From: Takakia lepidozioides
Lineage: Eukaryota; Streptophyta; Takakiopsida; Takakiales; Takakiaceae
Direction: 5' to 3'
Assembly (NCBI GenBank): GCA_030704615.1
Contig: CM060731.1
Location: forward strand, 93,974,756-94,034,755
Length of the DNA: 60,000 nt
The position numbers and the translations under genes were made by a program. Shown one piece after another: positions 48,020 through 59,385 of the stretch. Within the stretch, counting starts at the first letter, position 1; each line of letters begins with the position of its first letter. Under the pieces are notes generated by a model. It was not told the origin of the DNA. It saw nothing but the letters and a program-made list of their open reading frames with translations, and searched no databases.

Positions 48020-48739
48020 CACACTCCTTTGGCCTGGGAAGCGGCTCCCCTACCACGAAGACAACGAACTTAAAGCTTCCTATAATTGGCACAAAAGGCG
48101 GCGCAGTCAGGTGAGGTGGTGTTTTGTTCCTTCTCACTGTCCATTGTGCAGTTGTAGTCGTGGCCGACTTCCATAGTGCAATTTTTGCACTGACTTCAAA
48201 TGTCATTGTAGGTATGTACACTGTGTTGGTGCGCTGAGATGTGTCCAAGGAACGTGCCCATTCTTCCTCAGGGAGGGCAGCCACAATGAGATTCACTGGA
48301 TGGGGCATTACGATGGTCAGTTTAAACCGCAAAGCCAGGTGCCCCCGAACACCTTCCTATGTTCTCACTGCACCATCCACCTACATGCATGCACACCTGT
48401 CGTGCCAAAATGTTCTACGTGATAGGACCACCAACAATGACCAGAGCAGCCGTGCATGTTGGTATTCATTCACATCCATCTGCACCTGGAGCATGCCGGG
48501 AAGCTGCTGCCAAAGCCAAATCTGCACTTGATGAAGAAATCCATAGGTCACCGTCTGCCAGGCCAAAATTGGTCCAAATGTCTGCTGCTCAGTCCATTGC
48601 CATGGAGAAGGTGTTATTGCCAGGTGCAACTGAGAGATGGAAGCTCGATGATGAGCAGTTCGAGGAGCTCATGGAGGAGGTCGGTGCCATGGGCAAATGT
48701 GGTGTTCGTTACAAAAGCACAAATGGGGCTTGGGAGTGA
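48020..48739 (+). pseudogene. MULE transposase DNA-binding region, inverted segment
   Basis: The plus strand carries a short exon ending NWHKRRRSQ at a GTGAGG donor (~48,110), an intron with one AGTCGTGGCCGACT palindrome, and an exon from 48,213. That exon reads CVGALRCVQGTCPFFLREG, NEIHWMGHYDGQF and FLCSHCTIHLHAC. After a frame change it continues MTRAAVHVGIHSHPSAPGA and a helical tail to the stop at 48,739. The Cys/His-rich block and HSHP.A.G.CR motif are the N-terminal DNA-binding part of the same transposase family. Its orientation is opposite to the catalytic exons on the left and the ORF on the right, so this block appears inverted. Confidence 0.6.
48155..48170. repeat. AGTCGG palindrome, intron of inverted block
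   Basis: TAGTCGTGGCCGACTT, a single copy in the intron between 48,110 and 48,213. Confidence 0.75.
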
Positions 48740-48781
48740 AGTAGAAGCTTTACTGACAATGAAAAAGTGGAGCGGGTACGA

Positions 48782-49513
48782 CTATTTCCATGGATTGCCG
48801 TCGTACTTGCGGTCCATGCCTTCGAGCTGACCTGCTGGGGATGTGTTTGATGTCGGTGGAAGTTCATACACAACATCACCATCAACGATCCTTGGCAAGC
48901 ACTTCACCTGCTTCACTTCTACTTCTTCAAAGTTTATCTTCCCCAAGTGGGATTTGGAATCAAGATGGAGAAGCTTAAGGATATCCAATATGGATGGGCC
49001 GGAGTGTCCATAAGTGGCCTTCTTGCCAACAAAGTCGGGGCGCGGCACCTTCTTGGGGGGTGAGGCAGATGCAGCCAAATTGGGTTCCACCCTTCCACTG
49101 CTGGATTTGAGAACGACACAATCCTCTGACTCCCCACTAGATAGCTCAATGCTTTCCGTTTTTAGTTGCCGGGCCTGAGGAACAGAAGCAACAGTTGTAG
49201 GTTCACGTGTCGTGGAATTCCTATCCAAAGTAGCAGGGACACCAAACACTCTATATCGTACTTCACCTGTAAAAGGCAAAACCCACGATTTGCGGTCGTT
49301 ATCTCGAATTGGATCCAAAATGCGGTATGTTGTGCCGGAACCAGCAGTGATCTCCTCCTCTTCAACAACCAAAGAGAATGGGTCGATACAAAATCTGCCC
49401 CAAATTACTTTGTCCTTTAAAAAGACATGTTGTCCCTCCGCCATCACCTTGATGTCGTCCGTGCCAGGTGGGCAATTCACCAGCACAAAGGGATCCATGA
49501 TCGCCTGCTTCAA
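48782..49513 (-). CDS. N-terminal ORF of the MULE transposase, or separate protein
   Basis: Open for 243 codons with protein-like composition: MDPFVLVNCPPG, VFLKDKVIWGRFC, RILDPIRDNDRKSWVLPF, an acidic Ser-rich linker (SIELSSGESEDC) and a basic patch (PPKKVPRPDF). It ends LEGMDRKYDGNPWK. No known domain was recognised. Its end would run directly into the DNA-binding block if that block were turned round, so I read it as the transposase N-terminus. The alternative is an independent accessory protein of the element. Confidence 0.5.
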   Translation of the reverse strand: MKQAIMDPFVLVNCPPGTDDIKVMAEGQHVFLKDKVIWGRFCIDPFSLVVEEEEITAGSGTTYRILDPIRDNDRKSWVLPFTGEVRYRVFGVPATLDRNSTTREPTTVASVPQARQLKTESIELSSGESEDCVVLKSSSGRVEPNLAASASPPKKVPRPDFVGKKATYGHSGPSILDILKLLHLDSKSHLGKINFEEVEVKQVKCLPRIVDGDVVYELPPTSNTSPAGQLEGMDRKYDGNPWK

Positions 49514-50030
49514 TACTTCGCCACAATGCTATCGAACACGCGCAGGTGTGGTACAGTGGAAAAATGCACAGAGCGTGTGGACACGGACACCCCAATCCTA
49601 CGAGAAGCAGCAAGCATGCATGGAATCTACACAACGGACTAACGAACTGTACTATCAACGGTCACAAATTTTATAAAAATCTATCATCCGTTTGTGATTA
49701 ATACTATTTTCCATCTGTCTCCATCCATTCGCGATTGTGGTGGCAACGGTCGGCGCGGATTTCAAGTACACGAGCACACCCTATCGGCCACTTTCCCGCC
49801 ACCATACAAATGTTTTCCATTGCATTACCTTTGCGGAAGGAGAATAAAGTTTACGAATACAAACAGAATGTGAGGTAATACACTTAAAATGAAGACGTCT
49901 TCATTATCATATACCCTCACATCCTCCGTGACGGGTTCTATTGAAACTATGGTCGGCACCAACTTCTTCCAATTCCAAATAGAGATCTTGCTAAGGCACC
50001 GGATTGGAATACCAAAAGAAATGTTGTGCT

Positions 50031-51006
50031 TCAAGTCGTCGACGACTTCAAGGAAACCGTAGGATATTCACTGCAAATGATGGACAATAAGGCAGTTTCA
50101 CGGGTATGAGGTCGTCGTGGTCGGAGCACACATCTGCCTCCTCTTGTCAAAGTCGGCAACGATTACACTCAGATAAGAAATAAACCCACAGTGTTGGTGG
50201 CTTATGGGGCCGCATTGGGTCATAATCGGCACCGACTTCAGTGAAGCCACGTCTCCATGCATGCATCCGCCAACGGAAGTCGGCACCGACTATCCCGTGC
50301 AATCATGAGAGCCATTGGATAATTGGGATGTACTCGTTGTGGAGGAATCGTGTATTCTTTTAATATGCCATCATTGTCGTCGTATCCATGGACCCATGTA
50401 CCTTTAGTCGGCACCGACCTCCATTGAAAGCCCCTCCATCAGTTCAATTTTCCTATTGTATGACCAATTCCGTTGTTTCCTTGACCTCATATGCTTATAA
50501 TCGGCACCGACCATCACTCATAGCCGTTGGTCCATTGGAATGAGCCCATAATATGCCAAATCCGAGTGTTCGAAGGTGGTCTTATGCTATTACTCGGCAT
50601 ATAGCTTCAATGTTGGGCTTAAGAACTTTGGGATTTGCCTATAGTATCCCATTTACCACGTTTCAATGAGAGGATGTGCACATGTAGTCGGCACCGACCT
50701 TCACTGTTAGCCCTTCGAAAGAGATCAATTTCCATATAATTTGATGAAGACCGCAAATTCCACGATCTCATATACTTTTAGTCGGCACCGACCTTTATTG
50801 TTGCCGTAGAAAAGAGTGCAAAACCCATTGAATATGTTAAATTCCATGACCTCATTCGCCCAATTGCGGAAGTGGGCATTACCTTATGTGCTCGAGTCGG
50901 TACCGACCTTCAATTTCAACAGTTGGAGAGAGTGCTACGTGTTCACCCCTTTTGAAAATCCATACGGAATCAGTCAATTACATTGACATGTAGTCGGTGA
51001 CGACTA
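50031..51006. repeat. AGTCGG palindromes, spacer between transposase and methyltransferase genes
   Basis: Nine copies (50,031, 50,223, 50,277, 50,404, 50,496, 50,684, 50,779, 50,894, 50,990). Most are TAGTCGGCACCGACC/T; the first is the perfect TCAAGTCGTCGACGACTTCA. Apart from these the 49,514-51,369 spacer has no recognised gene. Confidence 0.85.
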
Positions 51007-51304
51007 CATGTGTTTCGGTATGAAAGGAGCAATGTGTGGCATGCAAAGTTACAAAATGCATGGAAAACCGATGGGATTATCGCTATCCCATACGCACTGT
51101 CCGTGAAGGAATGACATAACATTGGTTTTTCGGAGTAATTTGAAGCCGGGATATTGTTTAAAATGAATGGAGGAGTTGGCAGGGGGATGAGAATGAGAAG
51201 CCTCTTTTCCTTCCATCGGTGGCCTCATGCAGACGTACGGGGATGACGGGTGGATAAGTGGGACCCACTGCATCCATTATTGCAGCCCGCAGTGGCGAGT
51301 GGTT

Positions 51305-52105
51305 CTAACCATGGGGAATTTGAAAGGGCTTTGTTGTTGTCTCTAATGTCTCATTCTCTTCGACATCAGGCTCATCCTTCCGGCCTCGTTTCCAACGATG
51401 CCTTGGTTCCGGAACCATGACGAGTGCCCTTACGGAGGCGTGGATCATGCAATCTATACTGCCACACCGGGGGACATCGTCATTTGGCACACAGTTTGCA
51501 TTGACGACAGTGGGGTCGAGCGCGAAACATTGTCTGCTTTTGAGTAATTGCGAGGGCAATATGCTTTCGAGAGGGGTGACGATCTTGGTCTGTCCAATCC
51601 GTGGCTCTTGCACATCCTTGATTCTAATTTGCCCATTTACGGCCGGCAGCCGGAGAGAATGTGCAGCGCTATGCTTTGGCGGTGGAACTGCTGCCAGTGG
51701 ACGTGGGTGGAGTCCATCGGTGTCACGTATACTCCTACAAGTGTACGGTCCTCTTCTCCATCGTATGGGGACATTCGCATTGGAATGGAGGACGAAACGC
51801 ACGGGCACTCCGGCTCCACAGTTAAACTTTCCATATTTGATGGTGGTTCCATTGAACGGCACGACATTGTGGTGAAGATCAACAGGGGCCAAAGAACGGC
51901 TGCAATCCTTTTTACGTGGAGAAGCCCGATGACTCATGAGCTTGTGTTTAGGCCAGTCGAAGTGCCGTTGACTTCGTAAGTTGTATTTATAAGGGAAAAC
52001 GCTTTGGCAGGGTAATGCACCCTCAGTATAGTATGCGTGTTTCATTTGAAATGCATACATATGAATAAAAACCTTATTGTGTGCGAACTTGTGTGGAATG
52101 TGCAT
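51305..52105 (-). other. long antisense open frame over exon 1
   Basis: 266 open codons on the minus strand, overlapping the plus-strand exon 51,370-51,975. I prefer the plus strand because it has a pyrimidine-rich acceptor, a GTAAGT donor and a phase match to the next exon, although it needs one stop to be explained. The minus frame has some protein-like features (a Lys/Arg patch followed by DEPDVEENET), so it stays open as an alternative. Confidence 0.3.
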
Positions 52106-55100
52106 CCTTCCTTCTCATAATGCACAACTCGCCATGGCGTTTCGGGTTGGGAGTGTCGGTGGATTACGGAAGGGGTGGGTAGGCTCTAGTGGGGGCCCAT
52201 TGTACTGAGCACTGCCACCGTAGCATTTGAGTAGCACCTTTGCCACCGTAGCACCTTTGCCACTCGCAGCAAGGTGCTGCCCACTCGCACCGTTGTCTCG
52301 CAACAGAGCACGGAGAGCAGACCTCCAAGGAAGGGTGGGAAACTTCGGAAGAAGGCCGCCGCATCACATGAGGCAGGGATGGTGTCCACAGCCACCACGA
52401 TGTCCGGGGATCCCGTGCTTGTATCCCCCATATGTGCAAGCGGCACCTCCGCAGGTCAAGCGCAACGCGTTCCGCCTTCCCCCATTTCAACAACCGGGGC
52501 CTCGCCAGGTCCAGCAACAAGCGCCCAAGCAGGTGGTAACTCCAATCCCGCGCACGAGAATGTGGTGGCAGACGTTGTCTTCACTGCAGACATGCGCAAG
52601 CAAGCACTTTTGTCATTGACGACTAGTGCAATGAACCACACTATGAGCTCCATTGCGCACTTGCTGAAGGGTGGGGCCCCTCCACGAATCCCATTGTGCA
52701 GGATGAAGCCCCTCCCGACTGTGCGAATGGCCGAGCGACCAGGCATCAATAAGCTGAAGCTCTACTTTGAGGCAGATCGCTACAACGACGCCCTCGCTTC
52801 ATTGTTGCTTTCAATAAATGACGACAGTTGGCAAGCTCAGGACATACAACCGACAGACCGTGGAAATTGGTCACCGCATTGGCAAGCAGCGGATGCTGCA
52901 TTTGAGGATGACATAAGGAACACCTAGTGGGAGTTCCTTTCGAACAAATGGCTACACATTTACGACGGCAATCACAGGTGGTACGCGTGGATGGAGGTCA
53001 TTTCGGAGCAGCACGTTGACAATGCAAGTTGGCACTACCGTGTGAACGCAAAAATTCTCGATGTGAGGAGTTTCGATCTGGGCCTCATACGATGTGCAAT
53101 GAACAGAATGAATGTGTAAGTATGTCCGTGCATTTGTGCTCACATGAACAAAGTTGAAATTTGTGCATGAGCATGGGTCACCGTGTATGGAGTATCTCCA
53201 TATATATGCTTAAACCCTTACAGTCGGGAACGACTGTAACTGTTTCCAAAGGGACGGGAGGGCACTTGTGCATCGCGGAATTGAGAAGTAACGGTGGTTA
53301 TTAAAAGAGCATTGTTGAAACCACAACATTTTTCTTCTCTGTCACTTCCACTCCCCCTTAAACAAGTACGTAGTTGTCAATACAACAGAACGCATTGCCC
53401 ATGCAGGAGTACCAGGTTATAGTCGAGACCGACTATGGCAGACTGCGTACAATTTTTACCTCACAGTTTTTACCCCTTCTTCATTTCAAGTGGTATAGTC
53501 GTTCTTGACTACACGAATTTGGAGGGGTGGAACACTGTATGAAGTTGTCTTTGTTGATGCCCGACTATGTAGGAGTAGTTTCATGTCATAGTCGTTGCCG
53601 ACTATGAGAAGTTGTCGTGTGCTTTGTGCAGCGTAACGGATCGTGGGAACGTCTCGTCCGAGCTCCCTCACAAGCTTTTTTACTTCAAAAAATGCGCCAC
53701 GACACCAGTCGAGCAATACGAATCATCACTTCCACCAGAAGTGTACGAGAAGTGTTTGAACAAGCGGGATGGGAATTGGATGACGATACCACGAGATGCT
53801 CTCATAGAGTACATGGGTCAAGAAGGATTCCGCAGAATTAGAAATGCCTGCTTAGAAGCCCATGCGCACTTGCCCGCAACGGCGGAAACCACAAAGCTAA
53901 TTAGGAAGGCCATTGCAACTGAATTTCAAGTGCATAGGACGAAGTGGTACACCAAAATTGTAAAGTATTCGTCTATTTGTGACCCAGCTTTGGGTGCTGA
54001 GTTCCTCTTGGAGATAACCGCGCATTACAAGAAATTGGCCGTCAACCAGAAGCCCGAGATGACATTAGAGAAGTTGCAGATGTTGGCCACCAGTGAGGTT
54101 ACAGCTGCGGAGAAGGTTGCATGGTTGAAGATATGGAATTCCGACCCTGGGATTAGGAAAGATGTCAAATTTCCGAAGGTGCCAACAGATGTGGTGTTCG
54201 GCTTATGGTTGGACAAGATGACATGGTGGTTCCAGGTAAGCAGTGAAACATACATCATGACGTTTTGTATATTCATTTGTGAGACCCATTCTGATTTGTA
54301 AGCTCCGGATGCAGCAAAAGGAGGAAGCTCAGCGGCAGTTGGAGTGGCTCATTCAAAAGGGTTTCTTGCAGCTACCAACCCGGGAGGAAGCACCATCTGT
54401 AAGGTCTCTGTCAGATTGGGTGGATGATTTCCGTATAAAGTATTGGAGGGAATTGTTTTGGAGCGAGATGAAGGACGGCCCTGCTCGAAGCTGGCAGATT
54501 ACCGAGCAGCCAGGGGGGACTCTACCGGCCCGTCGAATTGTTTACAGGTTTGAATAGTTATCAGAGTTCCATCAATTTACATTTGCGCAAATATTTAAGT
54601 CATGGTGGAGTGCGGAGGTTCCAAACATTAACACGTGACTCGTACAATTTTGTATGTATCTCAATTTCTACTTGCTCGCCAACAAGCACATAAAGTGTAT
54701 GCCGGCCATGGTCACACAGTGGGCTAGTTAGCGGGGTGACTGCACAATGTACAACGGAAGGCAGTTGGGCCTATACGTGAAAGCATCACATCTACCGTGC
54801 TTCTGGTGGCTCGACTTGCCACCGAATTTTACTCCTGACGAGGAGACTGAATTGTACAAGAAGTACACGAATCATGAACTGCCGGCACCAACAAATATGG
54901 AGCCCTTGATGGAGGAAGGTGCCGAGGAGGCTGCTGATGTTGCTGCAGCCCAAATAGAAGAAGCAAAGACGGCTCTACAGGCAGCAGTCGCAACAAAAAA
55001 ACAGAGGAAAAGGAAGCAGAAACCGAAAAAAAACACCAACACAGTACAAGTCACCCCCCTATGCACAAGGCGTGGAGGCAACACGGGTATGGAGGGTGTT

Positions 55101-57304
55101 GATGAGACAAACGGTGCAAACAGGCATGAGAACCCAGCTTACGGACATTTTACCCAAGCCTTGCATAATTTCCAAGTGGAGCGGAGGAATAGGTCTGCTC
55201 GCACGTTAACATTTGGGGCAGGAGGCAATGAGGGCAGGCTGCTGCAGCTTGCATCTGTGCTGCTGTACGAAGCAATAGCCTTGCGAGAGGGGGTTGCAAA
55301 CACTGAGGTCAAATGCTTAAAGTGCGATTGGTTTCAATTAGTCATCTGCAGATTGGACACAAAAGGGTCGTCCAGTAGTTGGCCGGAGCCGAGGGGAGAA
55401 ATTGACGCGTTTCTTGAAAGGCACGTACCAACTGACCCTTCACACCGTTTGCTAAGGGGGACAAAAGCAGGGGCGGATTTGGTTATAATTGACCTCCCCG
55501 ATGGGCAAGTTGTCAAAGGTAGTGGCCGAGACAATGTTGTTGCAAGTTGGAACAACAAGAGCAAGGATACAGTTCCTCATGCATTGGCACTGGCATCCTC
55601 CATATTGAAAGACAAAGGGTGCCTTGTGATGTTCTGCAAGGGGGATGCAAAGACAGAAATTGAAGTCCGGAGATGCGTTGGGCCGGCCGGGCCATTCAAT
55701 TTTTTTTTTTTTAAAATGGACTTGCCTCAATCTAATTCCATTGCAAACTAGAGATGTTGGCGAACCACAGGTGGGTTTACCATCAACGCATGCCATGAAG
55801 TTTTTGCTAAAATGTTCGCAAAGGATTAAAATGATAAGTGTAAGTCCACGGTATGTCTTTCATAGAACACCACTTTCCAGCAGTCGCCGAGTAATAGTCG
55901 GTAACGACTATTACCAACAGTGGCGGGGCAATTCATTTTGTTGGTGTAGGAACATAGTCGGTGGCAACTATGTTGCACGCTTCGGGTGGTCGGTGAGTGG
56001 TCCTCGTGGAGGAGTTCCAAGTGATAGGGGTTCTGCTACAGCGTGCTTACATTGGTGCTATTATCATAGTCGGTAACGACTTTCATAATTGAGTATTTTA
56101 TGTTTATGCGTTACCACCATAGATGAGGCATAGTGTGCACCGACTACGAGAGGTCAACTTACAGATTGTACGGAATATTTGCATTGTATTTAACATTGAA
56201 TAATGCAGACTGTCATATTCTACGCCTTCTGCCTTCTGAAGACCTTGGAGGGGGATTTCAACTTTCGGGATGTTGGTGGCAAGCTTGATACCGACCACGA
56301 TGTGATCAGTGAAGACCTCGTTTGGAACATGGTGAGAGCAGATAGGCTTCACAAACGCCAGGATGGGTCATTCTTACGAGGGGCGCGGGAGAAAAGCCCT
56401 CGATTTCTGCAAACGTTCATGGAGTTATGTTCACCGGAAGGAGGGGTAGTGGTTGATTTCACACCGGGATGCGGGGCCTCCATGGTCGCTGCCACTATTT
56501 GCGGAAGGCATTTACTTGCGATGGAGGGGGACGAGGAGCTCCTTCGAGAAAGACTCTGTGGATTGCAACGGGCCCAACCAACGTTGCAAATGGCAACAGG
56601 CAGTCATGGCGATAACGAATGGATGAACGATGACCGCGAGGAGTCGCAAATTCAAATCCAATCCTTGGAGTGAGTAAGACCACTTTCCAGGTACATGCAT
56701 TAAATATGTGAAAGTGACTACGCAGAGTTGTCTTCGTTTTCGTCATATTGGCTCGTGGGGTGTATCAACTAATTGCTTTCGTCGTCTTTGCAGCGATGAA
56801 CCGGAGACGCATGGTGCAAAGCGACAATGTGGGGGCATCACCGGGATTCCACGAAGCTCAATACATACAGGGAGTGGGGAAGGTGCGTTAGAGAACACCC
56901 TTACGCTTGAGGAGCGACTTGCACAGATACACACTCCGGAAAAAAGCTACGTTCTTCCTCCCTATGCGGCGGTAGTAGCCAATGCTCAAGCAGAGGAGCA
57001 ATGGACAGGAGTGTCTCAAATGGCAAAATGGCCAGCGTAAAGAAGGGCGGCTTTGCAACGCGGTCGGGTACAACCCTATGTAGATGGGGAGGCGGAGGAG
57101 GGTTCTGGAAGCGAGGAGCCAACAACGGAGGAAGAATCCTCTGATGACAGTGGTGAGGAGGAGAGCAATGGGGACAGAATTACAACCCCAAAGAATGGTC
57201 TTGAGGAAACAGAGGGTCCACATCTGGGGACAATTGTACCAGGGGGATTAGACCATATAGCTATGGAGTATGCAGATGACGTCCCGCGTCCAATGGAACA
57301 GTAG
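51370..57304 (+). CDS. multi-exon ParB-like / DNA methyltransferase gene of the MULE
   Basis: Exons with GT/AG borders, mostly joining in phase: 51,370-51,975; 52,270-53,115; 53,632-54,235; 54,315-54,547; about 54,70x-55,839; 56,209-56,669; 56,794-57,304. Exon 2 encodes a Ser/Pro-rich lead and WLHIYDGNHRWYAW, a ParB/sulfiredoxin-like DGNHR motif. Exons 3-4 are helical (unknown); exon 5 starts with a coiled, Lys-rich stretch. The methyltransferase follows: GADLVIIDLPDG as a degenerate DPPY-type motif IV, KGCLVMFCKGD, then motif I VVVDFTPGCGASMVAA (normally DPFxGSGT) and GRHLLAMEGDEEL. Motif IV before I is the permuted order of N6-adenine/N4-cytosine enzymes. Acidic C-terminus. In-frame stops at 51,545, 52,925, near 54,730 and at 57,037, plus a slip at a 13-T run (55,700), disable this copy. 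Phage and bacterial proteins fuse ParB-like and such methyltransferase domains. Confidence 0.65.
53221..53605. repeat. AGTCGG palindromes, methyltransferase-gene intron
   Basis: Four copies (53,221, 53,419, 53,495, 53,588), for example ATAGTCGTTGCCGACTAT, all between the donor at 53,116 and the acceptor at 53,631. Confidence 0.85.
55894..56145. repeat. AGTCGG palindromes, second methyltransferase-gene intron
   Basis: Four copies (55,894, 55,954, 56,066, 56,130), mostly ATAGTCGGTAACGACTAT, between the donor at 55,840 and the acceptor at 56,208. Confidence 0.85.
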
Positions 57305-58500
57305 TTGTACTCATAGAGAATTTTGGAAGTTAGCTACTGTTTCAGAGTATACATAGTCCATGTTCGCAGGTGTTTTCACGATGGGGTCCTATGGAGCATA
57401 AGACTTAATTCAAATTCAATTTAAATTGCTTCCAAGATGTTCAACTGTGCCAATGCCATTTCTCTTAAGTGTACCCATTTTTGGAGGTGCTTTCAATGGG
57501 CTCCCAATATGCATAGACCATAAATTTGACCTTAAGGAAAAATTTACGTCATTGAAACTGGGAGAACAGATGTAAAACTTCTTCATAACATGATGATCAC
57601 GGCTTACCATCGGCTCACATGAGCATAGCTCCTATGCTCACGTCAATGACAGAGGCATTCGACAGCTTTGTCCAAATATACATTTCCTCTTTGGAGTCAC
57701 GCCCTTTAGGTCGGTGCCAATTATGCACTGTGTGACCATTGTTTTATACATGTTCTTTATTTTTTTCATCAGAAATAACCTTATTGTGTAGTAGAAGTCA
57801 ATATGACCATCGATTTGTGAAGTATGAGGATGAATCGCCGAGTGGATATTGCAACTATAGAAGTCGTTGCCGACTACCTGGGCTTGCCCCAGACGCCATA
57901 GTCATAGTCGGTGACGACTATTAAGAAGGAGTCGTGACAGTTGTTGGAACAATAGTCGGTGCCGACTATTAGGTTGGGGTTCCAGATATAGGTCAATTTG
58001 CGAATGGATAGTCTATTGGTTGATAATGAGCAAAATTTCAAGGAAGCCGATTCACTGGTTAAGATAATCATATCAATGGAAGTAGAAATTGATGATTTGA
58101 AGAAGGGGATGGCCGAATTGTGCAATGAGAGAGCTTCGATACTTGAGGACTTGGACTTATGAGGGCTGCGATGAAGGTCCATGAAACAAGTGGTAGCTCA
58201 TAGAAACAAGTATTATTAGAGTGGATAAAAGTTTTAAGCAAGAAATGGGCAATCTTGTATCCCGATTGAGAAAGGAGGAAACATATTGCGTAGATATGCA
58301 GATTGTACATGAGAGATTTGTAGATACACCGTTAGGGGAAAGGTGTAAGACCTTGTAGAAAAAAATGAATATTATGCACGGAAATGAAATCAGATGTTGC
58401 TTTGGAGAAAGAACAAATCCAAAGAGAAAAAACGTGATAGCAAATTTTATTGCGGAAATGGAAAGCAGTACACTTAGTCCGCAAATAGGGAGGCGGAAAA
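57305..58500. other. spacer with coiled-coil-like plus-strand stretch
   Basis: No gene is recognised from 57,305 to 57,970 apart from palindromes. From about 57,990 to 58,160 the plus strand reads FKEADSLVKIIISMEVEIDD and LKKGMAELCNERASILEDL, a coiled-coil-like frame preceded by a possible acceptor (GATATAG). Similar Glu/Lys-rich pieces continue in broken frames to 58,500. It could be an exon relic of a further element gene. Confidence 0.35.
57707..57969. repeat. AGTCGG palindromes downstream of the methyltransferase gene
   Basis: Four copies (57,707, 57,861, 57,904, 57,952), including the perfect ATAGTCGGTGCCGACTAT. A GCTCACATGAGC palindrome lies nearby at 57,613. Confidence 0.85.
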
Positions 58501-58514
58501 AAGATTGAAAATCA

Positions 58515-59128
58515 AAATGCCCATGTTTTCTCTTACAACCTGTGGCGGCAAAGCGGGCATGTGCCATTTGTGGTGAACCCAAGTCTCAATGCACGCACTG
58601 TGGAATGAGTGTGCGCAGGTTGTCACCGTGCGCATACATTCTCCAGCTTGGACACATTGGAGGCAGATACTGCACGACTGTATTGCGTGTGCTTCCGGCG
58701 GGAGAACAAACTCCGGAGCTTCTCTGTTGAAGACCTCCATGGAAGCAGCAATCCAATACAATTCGTCCTTCCCGACAATGTCCAATTCCTCAAAGGCATG
58801 TATAGGATCATACTGTGCACCTGCAACTTTGTCCTCGGATGCTTCTTCCGACAAGTCCGAATCCATAAAAACCCACCACGAAGCTCTATTTGCCGAAAAT
58901 GCAAGGCTATCGCCGATGGCTTCGTCGAAATGCGAAAAACAAAGCAATTGAAAAGGACTGAGGCCTCTCCTCGTCAGATTCCACCGGTGCGCTGCTAGTT
59001 TCCCTTGCAGCATTGTGCATCTTTGGAGCCGGACCATCGTCCGAAATTTCCCGCTGCTCAGGGGGCGGAGGCTTTTCGCTGTCCAATTGCTGCACGCGAT
59101 CATTGTTGGTTCCTACATCATTGTACAT
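58515..59128 (-). pseudogene. RING-H2 zinc-finger protein of the MULE
   Basis: Minus-strand gene starting MYNDVGTNNDRVQQLDSEKP with a Pro/Glu/Ser-rich N-terminus. After one frame change comes an acidic helical middle (DSDLSEEASEDK, ELYWIAASMEVFN), then a RING-H2: CSICLQ, CAHSFHSACIETW and, after a one-base slip near 58,560, CPLCRH. That supplies the full C-C-C-H-H-C-C-C order. RING-H2 proteins are usually E3 ubiquitin ligases. About 200 residues in all, near the right end of the element. The two slips make this copy inactive unless they are assembly errors. Confidence 0.65.
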
Positions 59129-59168
59129 AGTGGAGGGTCACCACTGTTTATAAGTCCCCGAAATGTTG

Positions 59169-59385
59169 TAGTCGTCCCGACTTCACCTTCACCACCAAAA
59201 GCAAATGGTTGAAGGGAATGAAAACCACAAGTGCCTTTAATCTCCACGTCATGGCTTTCCTGTCAGGCCACCGTTCGTTGAAAAAATGGTTTTTTATTCA
59301 TATGACGGCATATTCCCGTGGCCCAATTCCCCACAACCTATTCCCGCGATGGAAATTCCGGCGTCCTATAATCGGCACGGACTAT
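59169..59385. repeat. AGTCGG palindromes, right terminal spacer
   Basis: Two weaker copies (59,169 and 59,368: ATAATCGGCACGGACTAT) between the RING gene and the right MULE end. None is seen beyond the end. Confidence 0.65.

Noticed and set aside
58157-58582. Minus-strand hydrophobic frame suggesting a membrane protein
   Set aside because: Antisense of an A-rich coiled-coil-like plus-strand stretch.
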